Shown: positions 1 through 8,645 of the stretch, piece after piece
Numbering within the stretch: the stretch's first letter is position 1
How the letters are laid out: every line of letters begins with the position of its first letter
DNA from: Chitinophaga jiangningensis
GTDB lineage: Bacteria; Bacteroidota; Bacteroidia; Chitinophagales; Chitinophagaceae
DNA: 64,000 nucleotides
Reading direction: 5' to 3'
Assembly: GCF_900142605.1 (NCBI RefSeq)
Contig: NZ_FRBL01000011.1
Location: forward strand, 124,001-188,000
Notes under the pieces: generated by a model
The model's database searches: none
Seen by the model: only the letters and a program-made list of their open reading frames with translations
What the model was told of the DNA's origin: nothing
Made by a program: the position numbers and the translations under genes

Positions 1-1
1 G

Positions 2-3000
2 GACCCTGTGATGATGAGCACTGCGATGCTGAGTAACGTTACCCCTACGTCTGCCGTGGGTGGCGGCCATATCAGTGATGATGGTGGCTCCGCTATTGTG
101 GAGCGCGGGCTGGTGTACGGACTTACCATTAATCCTACCACCGCTGGCAACAAAGTGGCGGCAGCCACGGCAGATACCGGCGCTTACACGGTTACACTCA
201 GTAACCTCACGCCGGCTACCGCCTATTACGTGCGCGCCTACGCTATCAATGCCGGCGGCACCAGCTATGGTAATAATATCCGGTTGAGCACCCTTTCCAC
301 GCCGGATGCGGTGGTAACAGGGCCTAAGCAAATGGAGTTCCTTACCAGGGCGGTGGTAGCGGTGCGCCGCAATGCCAGTACGGTATATGTTGGCTGGCGG
401 CTCCTGGGCACCGATCCCCAAGCCATTGCGTTTAACCTGTACCGTGATAGTATAAAAGTAAATGCGGTACCTATCACCACTTCTACCAACTTTGTGGACA
501 GCACAGCCACCGATCATCAGTACACCGTGCGACCAGTGCTCAACGGCGCCGAAGGTGCGCCTACAGCTCCCGTGGATGTATGGGCTACCAACCAGTTGCA
601 AATTCCGTTACAGATACCACCAGGAGGCACCACACCTGACGGGGTAGCCTATACGTACACCGCCAACGATTGCTCCGTGGGCGATGTGAACGGCGATGGG
701 ATCTATGAAATATTCCTGAAGTGGGACCCTACTAAACTCAATCATAACTCCGGCGGCTATTCCGGTGATCAGCTCATCGATTGCTACAAGCTGGACGGCA
801 CGCTGCTCTGGCGTATTAACCTCGGAAAAAATATCAATGCAGGACCACATTTTACACAATTTATGGTGTACGACCTTGACGGGGACGGCAAGGCAGAAAT
901 GGCCTGTAAAACCGCTGATGGCACCATCGATGGTACCGGCGCCGTGATTGGCGATCCGATAGTGGACTACCGCAACAGTGGCGGCTGGGCCGACCAGGGG
1001 CCGGAGTTCCTCACCGTGTTCAACGGCCTCACCGGTAAAGCCATGGCTACCGTAAACTACGAGCCCCCAAGAGGCGCCTATGCCGATTGGGGAGATAACT
1101 ATGGCAACCGCGCTGAGCGATACGTAAATGCCATCGCCTACCTCGACGGCCTAAGGCCCAGCCTGATTGTAGGTCGTGGCTATTATAATAAACTCGTACG
1201 TGCTGCGTACGACTGGCGCAATGGCCAGCTTACGCTGCGCTGGAAATTTGACAGTAAAGACCCGAACAACCCGGCTAATGAAGCTTACAGCGGTATGGGC
1301 AATCACCAGATGACCATCGGTGATGTGGATGGAGATGGAAAAGATGAAGTGATCAACGGCTCTTCTGCCATTGACGACGACGGCACCCGCCTGTGGAGCA
1401 ACCGCAATGGCCACGGCGATGCCCTGCATATGACGGATATGGACCCTGATCATCCGGGACTGGAAATATGGCAATGCCTGGAGAGTCCGGGTGACTACGC
1501 CCCTATGGGTCTGCGTTTAAACGATGCCCAAACCGGCGAAACCCTGTTTGGCGTAACTACCAGCGGTGATGTGGGTCGCGCCCTGGCGGCGGATATCGAC
1601 TCCGCCTACAAGGGCTACGAAATATGGGGCTCTTCCGGCAGCGGCGTTTACAGTTTAAAGGGCGAGTTGATTTCCACCAACCGTCCTTCGTATAACCATG
1701 CCGTTTGGTGGGATGGTGATTTGGCACGTGAGCTGCTGGATGGCAATGTGCTGGATAAGTGGCGCCCGTCGCCGGTGAATGCGATGACCCGCCTGTTCAC
1801 TATTTACCAGGCGGCACCGGTGACTGGCAACAACGATACCAAGAAAAATCCCTGCCTCACCGCTGACCTGTTTGGCGACTGGCGCGAGGAAATTATCCTT
1901 CGCAGGTCCGACAATACCGCGCTGGTGCTGTTTACCACCAATATTCCTACGGAGCATCGCATATTTACCCTGATGCATGATCCGCAATACCGTACGGCGG
2001 TGGCCTGGCAAAACTCAGGCTATAATCAGCCACCCTACCCTTCGTTTTACCTGGGGTATGATATGGAGACACCACCGCAGCCCAACATTGCCGTAACGGA
2101 TATCATAGCACCTGCCGTTAGCAGTATCAGCAGGCAGAACGCTGATTCTACCAATGCTACCAGTGTGAGCTACCAGGTAGTATTTACCGAAGGGGTAACG
2201 GGCGTAACACCGGCTGCCTTTGCCGTGGCGGGTGATACCAGTATTACCGGGAACATTACGGCTGTAACGGCGATATCTCCTGCCGTGTATAACGTTACGA
2301 TCGGCAACCTTCAGGGCGAAGGCCATATAAAGTTGCAGGTAAAAGAAACACCCGGCATTACCGATGCTACCGGAAATGACCTGCTTACTACCACCATTAA
2401 CGTTACCGCCTATACGCGAATTCGTGCCGAACAGGCCATTACCTTCTCCCCGATACCTGATAAAGCCTATGGCAGCAGTGACTTTACCCCGGGTGCTACT
2501 ACCAGCTCAGGGCTGGAAGTGGTGTACACCAGTAATGATCACAGCATAGCCACGATTTTAAATGGGCAGGTGCATATCAACGGGCTCGGAAGTGCTGCCC
2601 TCACGGCGGCACAGCCGGGTGATAACCTTTACAGGGCTGCGCAGGCAAAAACCCAGGTACTAACAGTGAAGGATATGGTGAGTCCTGAACAGCCGGCGGC
2701 GCTGACGGCCTTTAAAGCTACGGCGCACCACGTGAAGCTGGTATGGCTGCCTGGCACAGATGATATTGGCGTGGCAGGTTATTTTGTTTACAGAGATGGG
2801 GAGCTGCTCACCACAACGCCGGTAACAGCTACTTCCTTCACTACCGATGCACCGGCAGGTGACAACGTATATACGTTTACGGTAGTAGCGGTGGATGCTG
2901 CCGGCAACCGTTCACCGGAAAGTGCGGCGGCCCGTTATACCAATGGTAATGGCGGTGGCCATAGCGCGGACGACCTGCTTACCATCTTCCCGAATCCTAC

Positions 3001-3220
3001 CAATGGCAACTTTAAAGTGCGCCTCAGCAGTGCCGTGGAAGGGCCGGTTACGATTACGGTGCGTAACCAGAGCGGGCTGATAGTGCAATACCTCAGCGGC
3101 ACCAAGCAGGGGGAGGTATTCCAGCAAAACGTACAGCTGAAAAATGCCAGCAGCGGCATATACCTGGTAACGGTGACGCTGGGTTTATATGCAAAGACTT
3201 CCATCGTAATTGTTCAATAA
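2..3220 (+). CDS. Rhamnogalacturonan lyase, PL11 family, T9SS-secreted (5' partial)
   Basis: The reading frame is already open at base 2 and begins inside a fibronectin-III-like domain, so the true start lies before the window. Residues below count from base 8. After an Fn3-like module (about 1-95) comes a PL11 catalytic beta-propeller (about 105-690) with several calcium-binding loops of the DxDGDGxxE type, such as DVNGDGIYE, DLDGDGKAE and DVDGDGKDE. PL11 enzymes cleave the rhamnose-galacturonic acid backbone of pectic rhamnogalacturonan I. Then follow an Ig-like module (about 700-800), an MBG-like module (about 805-890), a second Fn3 module (about 895-985) and a C-terminal domain (about 990-1070) starting FPNPTNG, typical of type IX secretion sorting signals. 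The protein should therefore be exported to the surface or medium. Family assignment is by recognition of the fold motifs and is fairly safe; the N-terminal architecture is unknown. A terminator hairpin follows the stop. Confidence 0.88.
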   Translation, partial: DPVMMSTAMLSNVTPTSAVGGGHISDDGGSAIVERGLVYGLTINPTTAGNKVAAATADTGAYTVTLSNLTPATAYYVRAYAINAGGTSYGNNIRLSTLSTPDAVVTGPKQMEFLTRAVVAVRRNASTVYVGWRLLGTDPQAIAFNLYRDSIKVNAVPITTSTNFVDSTATDHQYTVRPVLNGAEGAPTAPVDVWATNQLQIPLQIPPGGTTPDGVAYTYTANDCSVGDVNGDGIYEIFLKWDPTKLNHNSGGYSGDQLIDCYKLDGTLLWRINLGKNINAGPHFTQFMVYDLDGDGKAEMACKTADGTIDGTGAVIGDPIVDYRNSGGWADQGPEFLTVFNGLTGKAMATVNYEPPRGAYADWGDNYGNRAERYVNAIAYLDGLRPSLIVGRGYYNKLVRAAYDWRNGQLTLRWKFDSKDPNNPANEAYSGMGNHQMTIGDVDGDGKDEVINGSSAIDDDGTRLWSNRNGHGDALHMTDMDPDHPGLEIWQCLESPGDYAPMGLRLNDAQTGETLFGVTTSGDVGRALAADIDSAYKGYEIWGSSGSGVYSLKGELISTNRPSYNHAVWWDGDLARELLDGNVLDKWRPSPVNAMTRLFTIYQAAPVTGNNDTKKNPCLTADLFGDWREEIILRRSDNTALVLFTTNIPTEHRIFTLMHDPQYRTAVAWQNSGYNQPPYPSFYLGYDMETPPQPNIAVTDIIAPAVSSISRQNADSTNATSVSYQVVFTEGVTGVTPAAFAVAGDTSITGNITAVTAISPAVYNVTIGNLQGEGHIKLQVKETPGITDATGNDLLTTTINVTAYTRIRAEQAITFSPIPDKAYGSSDFTPGATTSSGLEVVYTSNDHSIATILNGQVHINGLGSAALTAAQPGDNLYRAAQAKTQVLTVKDMVSPEQPAALTAFKATAHHVKLVWLPGTDDIGVAGYFVYRDGELLTTTPVTATSFTTDAPAGDNVYTFTVVAVDAAGNRSPESAAARYTNGNGGGHSADDLLTIFPNPTNGNFKVRLSSAVEGPVTITVRNQSGLIVQYLSGTKQGEVFQQNVQLKNASSGIYLVTVTLGLYAKTSIVIVQ

Positions 3221-3240
3221 AGCGTAGGTTTTAACATCAA

Positions 3241-3275
3241 CAAAGGGCGACTAGAAAATCGCCCTTTGTATTTTA
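3241..3275 (+). terminator. Rho-independent terminator after PL11 gene
   Basis: A perfect 10-bp stem (3241-3250 with 3259-3268, CAAAGGGCGA / TCGCCCTTTG) and an 8-base loop lies 20 bases after the stop codon and is followed by a T-rich stretch. Confidence 0.75.
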
Positions 3276-3370
3276 CCCGGCAAACCTCCCGGAACAATTT
3301 TGCCTGACATTTGTTTTCCATTGTTGTGCAATGCTTTGGAGAAAAGATAATCTATCACAATGGAAAACTC

Positions 3371-4183
3371 ATGATAAAAAGATGTAAAGCTGTTCTGTTA
3401 GTATCACTCGGGTTAATGGCTCACAGCGAACTATGGGCCCAGGCGGCACCTCCGCCCAATACCATGGGCTTTATACCCGCCTCCATTTCGGAAATAGACG
3501 TTGCTTTTCCCATCTACTCCAAATGGCATATTTCCGGACAGGCCGATGTGCAGTTTGTGACGCAGGGGTCCTATATCGACAAAAATCCGTTTGCCTACGG
3601 ACAGCGGTTTGTATTCAGACCCTGGCTGATGTATTCCGGATTCAAAAACCTGAAGTTATGGGCAGGGTACGAAACCAATCATAAATACGAAGTAAAGGAA
3701 GCGGGCAATTATGAAACGCTGGAGCAAAGGGTGATTTTCATGGGTTCCATTGCGCAAAAGCTCCCCAAGGGTACCATGTTTCAACAACTGCGCTTTGAAA
3801 CCAAGTTCTTCGACGACAGAAACGGGGTGCATCAAACAGTACCCAGGCTCCGGGCACGCTTCGGTGTGAACCACTTTTTGCGGCAGGAGCGCCCCCATCC
3901 GATCTTCCAGGATGCCAACATTTCCTATTATGCAGAGCTGATGCTCAAGTTTGCATCCGATGACTATGCGCCTAATAATTTCGATATTTTCCGCATGTCC
4001 GTTTATTACAGTGCAGGGATTACTAAAAATCTTCACTTTTTAACCGGTATTATTGCGCAAATGCAGCTACGCACCAACGGCAACCAGTTTGATGTGTACT
4101 ACGGGCCTACACTTGCACTGAAGTATACCATCAAGCCGAAGGAAAGAGAGACGTTTGATAACGTGAGCGGCGGTGCAGACTAA
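3371..4183 (+). CDS. DUF2490 family outer-membrane-like protein
   Basis: A 270-residue protein when started at the ATG at 3371, which places a classical signal peptide at the N terminus (MIKRCK, hydrophobic core, ending near ELWAQA). The upstream ATG-frame extension from 3311 lacks signal character and was not used. The mature part is rich in alternating aromatic and polar residues with many FRPWL- and YYAELM-type strands and ends in strand-like sequence, which suggests an outer-membrane beta-barrel. It resembles the DUF2490 family of Bacteroidota, whose function is not established. The stop codon overlaps by 4 bases the stop of the convergent permease gene. No enzymatic motif is visible. Confidence 0.75.
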   Translation: MIKRCKAVLLVSLGLMAHSELWAQAAPPPNTMGFIPASISEIDVAFPIYSKWHISGQADVQFVTQGSYIDKNPFAYGQRFVFRPWLMYSGFKNLKLWAGYETNHKYEVKEAGNYETLEQRVIFMGSIAQKLPKGTMFQQLRFETKFFDDRNGVHQTVPRLRARFGVNHFLRQERPHPIFQDANISYYAELMLKFASDDYAPNNFDIFRMSVYYSAGITKNLHFLTGIIAQMQLRTNGNQFDVYYGPTLALKYTIKPKERETFDNVSGGAD

Positions 4184-6564
4184 CCTTCCTGTCGCAATGC
4201 CAGTGCGGGGTTCAGCAGGGCAATCCGATATACCTGTATCCCTATCGTTAATGCTCCTACGCAGGCGAGGCTGCCCAGGCATACCAGATAGATGCTGATG
4301 CCGGGAGTAGCATGATAAGTAAATACATGCAGAAACAGGGCCCCTAATAATGCACCCAAAGGCAGGCCTATCGCGGCCGCTATGATCATGAGCTTCACAA
4401 AACTCCAGGATAGCAGGCGCATAACCTGTATAATGCCTGCGCCCATAACTTTGCGGATCACCACTTCTTTTGCGCGCTTTTCCGTGCTGTGGGTTACCAC
4501 GCCCAGCATGCCTAAGGAAGCGATTACAAATACAATCAGGATGATGATGCCAAACAACTTCAGGTCTTCATTTTCCATGTAATCCTCATAGAGTTGTTGC
4601 TCATACCAGTTATACAGAAAAGGTTCGTAGGGGAACAGTCGTTTCCAGGTGGATTGAATGGAGGCAGTAAGGGCTTCCTGGTGGGTGCCTTTTTGTACCA
4701 GCAGTGACAGCGTGGTGAATGCGGCGGGGTCGTACCGCAGTACCAGCGGGGTAACCGGCATTTCATAGCGCATGAAGTTGAAGTTCTTTACTACGCCGGC
4801 AATCATCATTTCCACGCTGTCCAGCAGTATGGTTTGCCCTATGCTGGCCTGCGGGTCAGTGAAGCCGAGCGACTGCACCGCTTTTTCGTTCAGCACTACA
4901 AACCTACCTTTGCTGGTATCCATTTTACTTTCAGGGAGATTATTACCTGCGGCGAAGGTCAGTTTCATGTTGCGGATAAACGCCGCATCTACCGAGTAGG
5001 TAAAGGTCTGCAGCGGCTCGATGCCTGCTTTGGCGCGGGCATCGCGGGTGATGGTGGCACGGCCGGCGGATTCATTTAAGGGCGCACTGGTAGCGCCGAT
5101 GCTGTTTACGCCTGACAGCTTCGCGATTTCATTTGCCAGCAGCCGGTAGTTGCCCGATTCCCCTATTGGGATATTCAATATGTCTTTACGATTGAAGTTT
5201 TTATTGTCCGTAGCCATATAGCGGAACTGCGTGTACATGATGGCGGTGGACACCATAAATACCAGTGACACTACAAACTGAACTACGATCAGTGCTTTGC
5301 GGAGGCCTATCTTTCCAAAGCCCGCAGGCCCCAGTGCACCTTTGAGAATGGCCACCGGTTTGGCGGCGGACAATATACGCGCAGGAGCTGCACCAGCCAC
5401 CAGGCCGGTGAGGAGCGTAAAGCCCAGGAAGGAGCACCAGAGTATCCCTGGCCGCTGCACTTCCCAAATCAACCAACGGGCATGAATAAACGATTTCATG
5501 GCGTACAAGCCCACCATCCCTATCACGAGGGCAAACATAGCAATAAGCACACTTTCTATCAGGAACTGCAATACCAGCTGCCAGCGGGCAGCACCGGCTA
5601 CCTTGCGCACCCCCACTTCTCTCGCCCTGCTGAGGGAGCGGGTAAGCGTCAGGTTTATGTAGTTAAAAATCGCCAGGGAGATGATGATCAGCACCATGAT
5701 CCCGTTGATCAGGATTTTGAACCATGGTTCTACGCCAGGGTTGTTTTGCAACCCGCTGAAGTCGGGGGAAATACTGCCGATGCGCTGGTAGTGAAACTGG
5801 TGATCTTTCACACCGGTAAAATCAACCTGTTTCCGGTTATCAGCGCGAACTTGCGCGAGCATACCGTTCAGCTGTTCAGGTGTAGTTCCTTTATGCAGGA
5901 GTACGTACGTATAGGCGTTATAGTTTAACCAGTTATCGCTGGCTTCGCCAGGATGCAGCATGGGGTAGGTAGCCATGGAAACTACGATGTCCGCATCCAG
6001 GTGCGATACGTGTTGCCCCAGTGGGGCAAATACACCTGTGATCGTGAAGGTGCCAAGGTCTTTCTGTTCCAGTGTTTTACCAATGGGGTCCGTATCTCCA
6101 AAGAATTTAGCGGCTGTTTCATGCGAGAGTACTACCGTATAAGGCGCAGTAGCAGGTTGTCCTTTTTCAAGCGGGAAGTTAAACAACTTAAAATAACCCG
6201 GGCTTACATAATGCCCCCAGACTCCCAGGGATTTAACCCGGTTGGAGAAGGTGCCGCCAAAGCCTCGTATTACCTGGGCTACCCCTTCCACGCTGCTCTG
6301 TTCCTGTTCCAGCTTTTGGGCCAGGGGTTGCGGGGTGCTGGCCAGGGAAATTGTTTTGCCGTCGGCTGCCGTTACGTCGGTGGTAATACGATAGGTGCGG
6401 TCAGGAAATGGATGAAATGCATCTCTCTCAAAACTACCCTGCAATTGAATAATGATCAACAGGCACATGGCCATGGCGAGGCCTAATCCAATGATGTTGA
6501 TCAGGGAAAACAACCGGTGCTTCCACAGGTTCCGCCATGCAATCTTGAAGTAGTTTTTCAGCAT
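4180..6564 (-). CDS. MacB/FtsX-type ABC transporter permease
   Basis: A 794-residue protein with the duplicated architecture common in Bacteroidota: TM1 near 20-42, a MacB-like periplasmic core (about 45-260), three TM helices of an FtsX domain (about 280-400), another TM (about 425-447), a second periplasmic core, and a second FtsX domain at the C terminus. The FtsX signature regions REVGVRKVAGA and AKEVVIRKVMGA mark the two coupling helices. Such permeases transmit ATPase action to the periplasm (mechanotransmission) rather than forming a channel. No ATPase gene adjoins it, so it must use one encoded elsewhere or be an orphan. A TTAATTAG element lies just upstream of the start (6580-6587). 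Substrate unknown. Confidence 0.88.
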   Translation of the reverse strand: MLKNYFKIAWRNLWKHRLFSLINIIGLGLAMAMCLLIIIQLQGSFERDAFHPFPDRTYRITTDVTAADGKTISLASTPQPLAQKLEQEQSSVEGVAQVIRGFGGTFSNRVKSLGVWGHYVSPGYFKLFNFPLEKGQPATAPYTVVLSHETAAKFFGDTDPIGKTLEQKDLGTFTITGVFAPLGQHVSHLDADIVVSMATYPMLHPGEASDNWLNYNAYTYVLLHKGTTPEQLNGMLAQVRADNRKQVDFTGVKDHQFHYQRIGSISPDFSGLQNNPGVEPWFKILINGIMVLIIISLAIFNYINLTLTRSLSRAREVGVRKVAGAARWQLVLQFLIESVLIAMFALVIGMVGLYAMKSFIHARWLIWEVQRPGILWCSFLGFTLLTGLVAGAAPARILSAAKPVAILKGALGPAGFGKIGLRKALIVVQFVVSLVFMVSTAIMYTQFRYMATDNKNFNRKDILNIPIGESGNYRLLANEIAKLSGVNSIGATSAPLNESAGRATITRDARAKAGIEPLQTFTYSVDAAFIRNMKLTFAAGNNLPESKMDTSKGRFVVLNEKAVQSLGFTDPQASIGQTILLDSVEMMIAGVVKNFNFMRYEMPVTPLVLRYDPAAFTTLSLLVQKGTHQEALTASIQSTWKRLFPYEPFLYNWYEQQLYEDYMENEDLKLFGIIILIVFVIASLGMLGVVTHSTEKRAKEVVIRKVMGAGIIQVMRLLSWSFVKLMIIAAAIGLPLGALLGALFLHVFTYHATPGISIYLVCLGSLACVGALTIGIQVYRIALLNPALALRQEG

Positions 6565-6702
6565 AGTAAACGGGGATGTTTAATTAGTTCTACTACTGCC
6601 AAAGAAAATGCCTTATTGCAAATTAATACAAATTATCTATTTAGAAATACTAACTAAATATAATATGTCCATTCCCGTTAGGTTATTGTCCAGTATTGAA
6701 CA

Positions 6703-7425
6703 TTAGGGTAACCGGGCAGCTAATTTTTCAGGGAGATATTTAAGTACTTGGTGGATCAGTTTCCATTTAAATCCGGGTACAATCGTGAAACCACTGCCGG
6801 CATCAACGATGGACCTGGCAATGAAGGCGGGCTCCATCAGCAGGGACTCGGGCAGGTCGAGTCCGGCGGTCATTTTACTGCGGATATATCCGGCTACGAT
6901 CACGTTCACGGTTATTTTCCTGGCAAACAGGTATTGCCTGAGCCCTGCCAGGTATTGTGTAAACGCGGCTTTAGTGCTGCCATATACGAAATTACTTTTG
7001 CGGCCACGCACCCCGGAGAGGGACGAGAGTCCGATAATCCGTTCCAGGTGATTATTGCTGCAGTCGGTTATTATCAGATTGAGGATGGACACCGCACCGG
7101 CGTAATGCACCTGCATCATACGGTAGCTTCCCTCCCAGTCCACCAGTGCCTGCTCATTGGTTACCTGGAAGCCGGCGGCATACACTACAATATGTGGCTT
7201 AGCCGGCAGCGACGCATAAAATTGCGGGTGACTGTCGAATGCAGTAGCATCAAAGTAGGTAATGATGAGCAGGCCGGCAGGGGCTTTACGGGCTGCCATA
7301 AAAGCTTCGATATCAGCCGTACTGCGGGAAGCGGCTACTACCTGGTAGCCTTTGTGCAGGTATAGCAGTATGGCTTCTTTGGCTACGTCGGAATTGGCAC
7401 CGAGTACAAGAACGATTTTGGACAT
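6703..7425 (-). CDS. SDR family NAD(P)-dependent oxidoreductase
   Basis: A 240-residue short-chain dehydrogenase/reductase. The N-terminal Rossmann glycine motif is an atypical GANSDVA (about residues 9-15) and the catalytic Ser and Tyr-x-x-x-Lys lie in GLSSLSG and YGSTKAA. The C-terminal substrate loop (AGYIRSKMTAG) resembles SDRs acting on sugars or lipids, such as the DprE2-like decaprenyl-phosphoribose ketoreductase group, but that is only a suggestion. It stands alone on the minus strand. Its upstream region contains a pair of inverted ATTAATTAG elements, so it may be regulated separately from its neighbours. The substrate cannot be read from sequence. Confidence 0.82.
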   Translation of the reverse strand: MSKIVLVLGANSDVAKEAILLYLHKGYQVVAASRSTADIEAFMAARKAPAGLLIITYFDATAFDSHPQFYASLPAKPHIVVYAAGFQVTNEQALVDWEGSYRMMQVHYAGAVSILNLIITDCSNNHLERIIGLSSLSGVRGRKSNFVYGSTKAAFTQYLAGLRQYLFARKITVNVIVAGYIRSKMTAGLDLPESLLMEPAFIARSIVDAGSGFTIVPGFKWKLIHQVLKYLPEKLAARLP

Positions 7426-7429
7426 AGGG

Positions 7430-7470
7430 ATTAATTAGGTACCAATATAGCAAAAGCCGCACTAATTAAT
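7430..7470. promoter_or_regulatory. Inverted repeat upstream of SDR gene
   Basis: ATTAATTAG at 7430-7438 is repeated in inverted orientation as CTAATTAAT at 7462-7470 with a 23-base spacer, starting 5 bases upstream of the SDR start codon. It could be an operator. A related TTAATTAG lies at 6580-6587 before the permease gene. No cognate regulator can be named. Confidence 0.35.
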
Positions 7471-7506
7471 GGTGCTACTCCCTAATTTTCAGACGGCCGA
7501 TAATTG

Positions 7507-7538
7507 AAAAAGTCCCGGGTAATCAAGAGTACCCGGGA
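7507..7538 (-). terminator. Rho-independent terminator after DoxX-like gene
   Basis: A perfect 9-bp stem (7513-7521 with 7530-7538, TCCCGGGTA / TACCCGGGA) and 8-base loop is followed on the minus strand by a run of T residues. Confidence 0.8.
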
Positions 7539-7546
7539 ATCTGCGC

Positions 7547-8605
7547 TTATTTCGGCTCTGGCACATATACCAGTTGCATGTGCAAACTATCATTACCCAG
7601 CCTGCCGCTAAACTGCATATTTTTATGGTCTTGTTGCTGCAGGATACCATCGAACCGGCTTTTAAAACCGGCAGGGTATCGCCAGGTCACGCTGATACGA
7701 CCATCTTTTTCATCCAGCTTGTAGGTGCCGATATATCTGCTGTTGTAATGGTTGAATTCCAACACAAATTCGTCCTGCAAATCCATGTACACGGTGGTCA
7801 GCACACTGTCCGCCTGTTTTTTTGGTGCAACAGGGGAACCATTTACCAATAACTGTTTTACCCGGTATTTGCCGGAGAGCCAGGGATGCTTATCAGGGTA
7901 CTGATAAGTAGCTAATAAAAACAATGGCAGTATAACCACCAGCGTCCCTAGTGGCCATTGCCAGCGCTTTCCTTTTATTACCGGCAGGGAGTCAGGTGTA
8001 CGAAGGAAGAAATCGGTCAATCGCGGCAGGTACTGCATCAGCAGGTAAATTACGCCTGTCATCAATACCAGGGCATGTATCAATACCCAGGTATGTAACT
8101 GATAGAAGATGTCAATCAGGATAATATTGAGTAGTATCGGAATGATCACTATTACCCCTAACAGCCTGGTACGTCTGAACAATAGCAGCAGGCTACCACT
8201 GATCTGTGCGATTGCTATTGCCACTGTAAAGGGATAAGAGCGCCGGAAATAAGCCCAGGTAAGTGTTTCACCATCCAGGCTATTAAATGGCATATCCAAC
8301 ATACCACGAACCACTACCATCTGCAAGCCACAGATTTTCTGCCAACCGAAGGAGTAAAGGTCGAATGCCAGCAGATAGATGATCACGGTGTTAAAAAAAG
8401 CCTTTGTTTTTTCCGGTGATTTGAAATAACCAATGCACCCAGTCAACAGGCAAGCCGGTAACATTAAAAACGAGAACGACCAAATCACTACCTGTGGCAG
8501 CCGTCCTCCTGTATACCTGGCGAGCATTCTGAAAACTACAAACATAGCCAGCATTCCGGCAATAGTGGAAGCGATAACAATGGGTCCAAATTTCAATTTT
8601 TTCAT
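7547..8605 (-). CDS. DoxX-like membrane protein with C-terminal soluble domain
   Basis: A 352-residue membrane protein not recognised with certainty. The first 225 residues contain about seven hydrophobic helices; the pattern around LLLLFRRTRLLGVIVII resembles DoxX/SURF4-like families. Residues from about 235 to the end are soluble, predicted beta-rich and lipocalin-like (SGKYRVKQLLVNG, IGTYKLDEKDGRISVTW). The gene lies 40 bases after the membrane-anchored AraC regulator on the same strand and could be co-transcribed with it. A perfect inverted repeat overlaps the first base of its start codon, so translation or read-through may be controlled there. DoxX-like assignment is an inference; molecular function unknown. 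Confidence 0.7.
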   Translation of the reverse strand: MKKLKFGPIVIASTIAGMLAMFVVFRMLARYTGGRLPQVVIWSFSFLMLPACLLTGCIGYFKSPEKTKAFFNTVIIYLLAFDLYSFGWQKICGLQMVVVRGMLDMPFNSLDGETLTWAYFRRSYPFTVAIAIAQISGSLLLLFRRTRLLGVIVIIPILLNIILIDIFYQLHTWVLIHALVLMTGVIYLLMQYLPRLTDFFLRTPDSLPVIKGKRWQWPLGTLVVILPLFLLATYQYPDKHPWLSGKYRVKQLLVNGSPVAPKKQADSVLTTVYMDLQDEFVLEFNHYNSRYIGTYKLDEKDGRISVTWRYPAGFKSRFDGILQQQDHKNMQFSGRLGNDSLHMQLVYVPEPK

Positions 8606-8629
8606 AATATTGCTTTTACAGCAATATTA
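8605..8629 (-). promoter_or_regulatory. Perfect 10-bp hairpin reaching into a start codon
   Basis: TAATATTGCT (8605-8614) and AGCAATATTA (8620-8629) form a 10-bp stem with a 5-base loop. On the minus strand the last stem base is the A of the ATG of the DoxX-like gene. In the mRNA it would fold the translation start region; on DNA it could be an operator. There is no typical T-run after it on the minus strand, which argues against a plain terminator. Confidence 0.55.
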
Positions 8630-8645
8630 GCCATGGGCAATAGTC

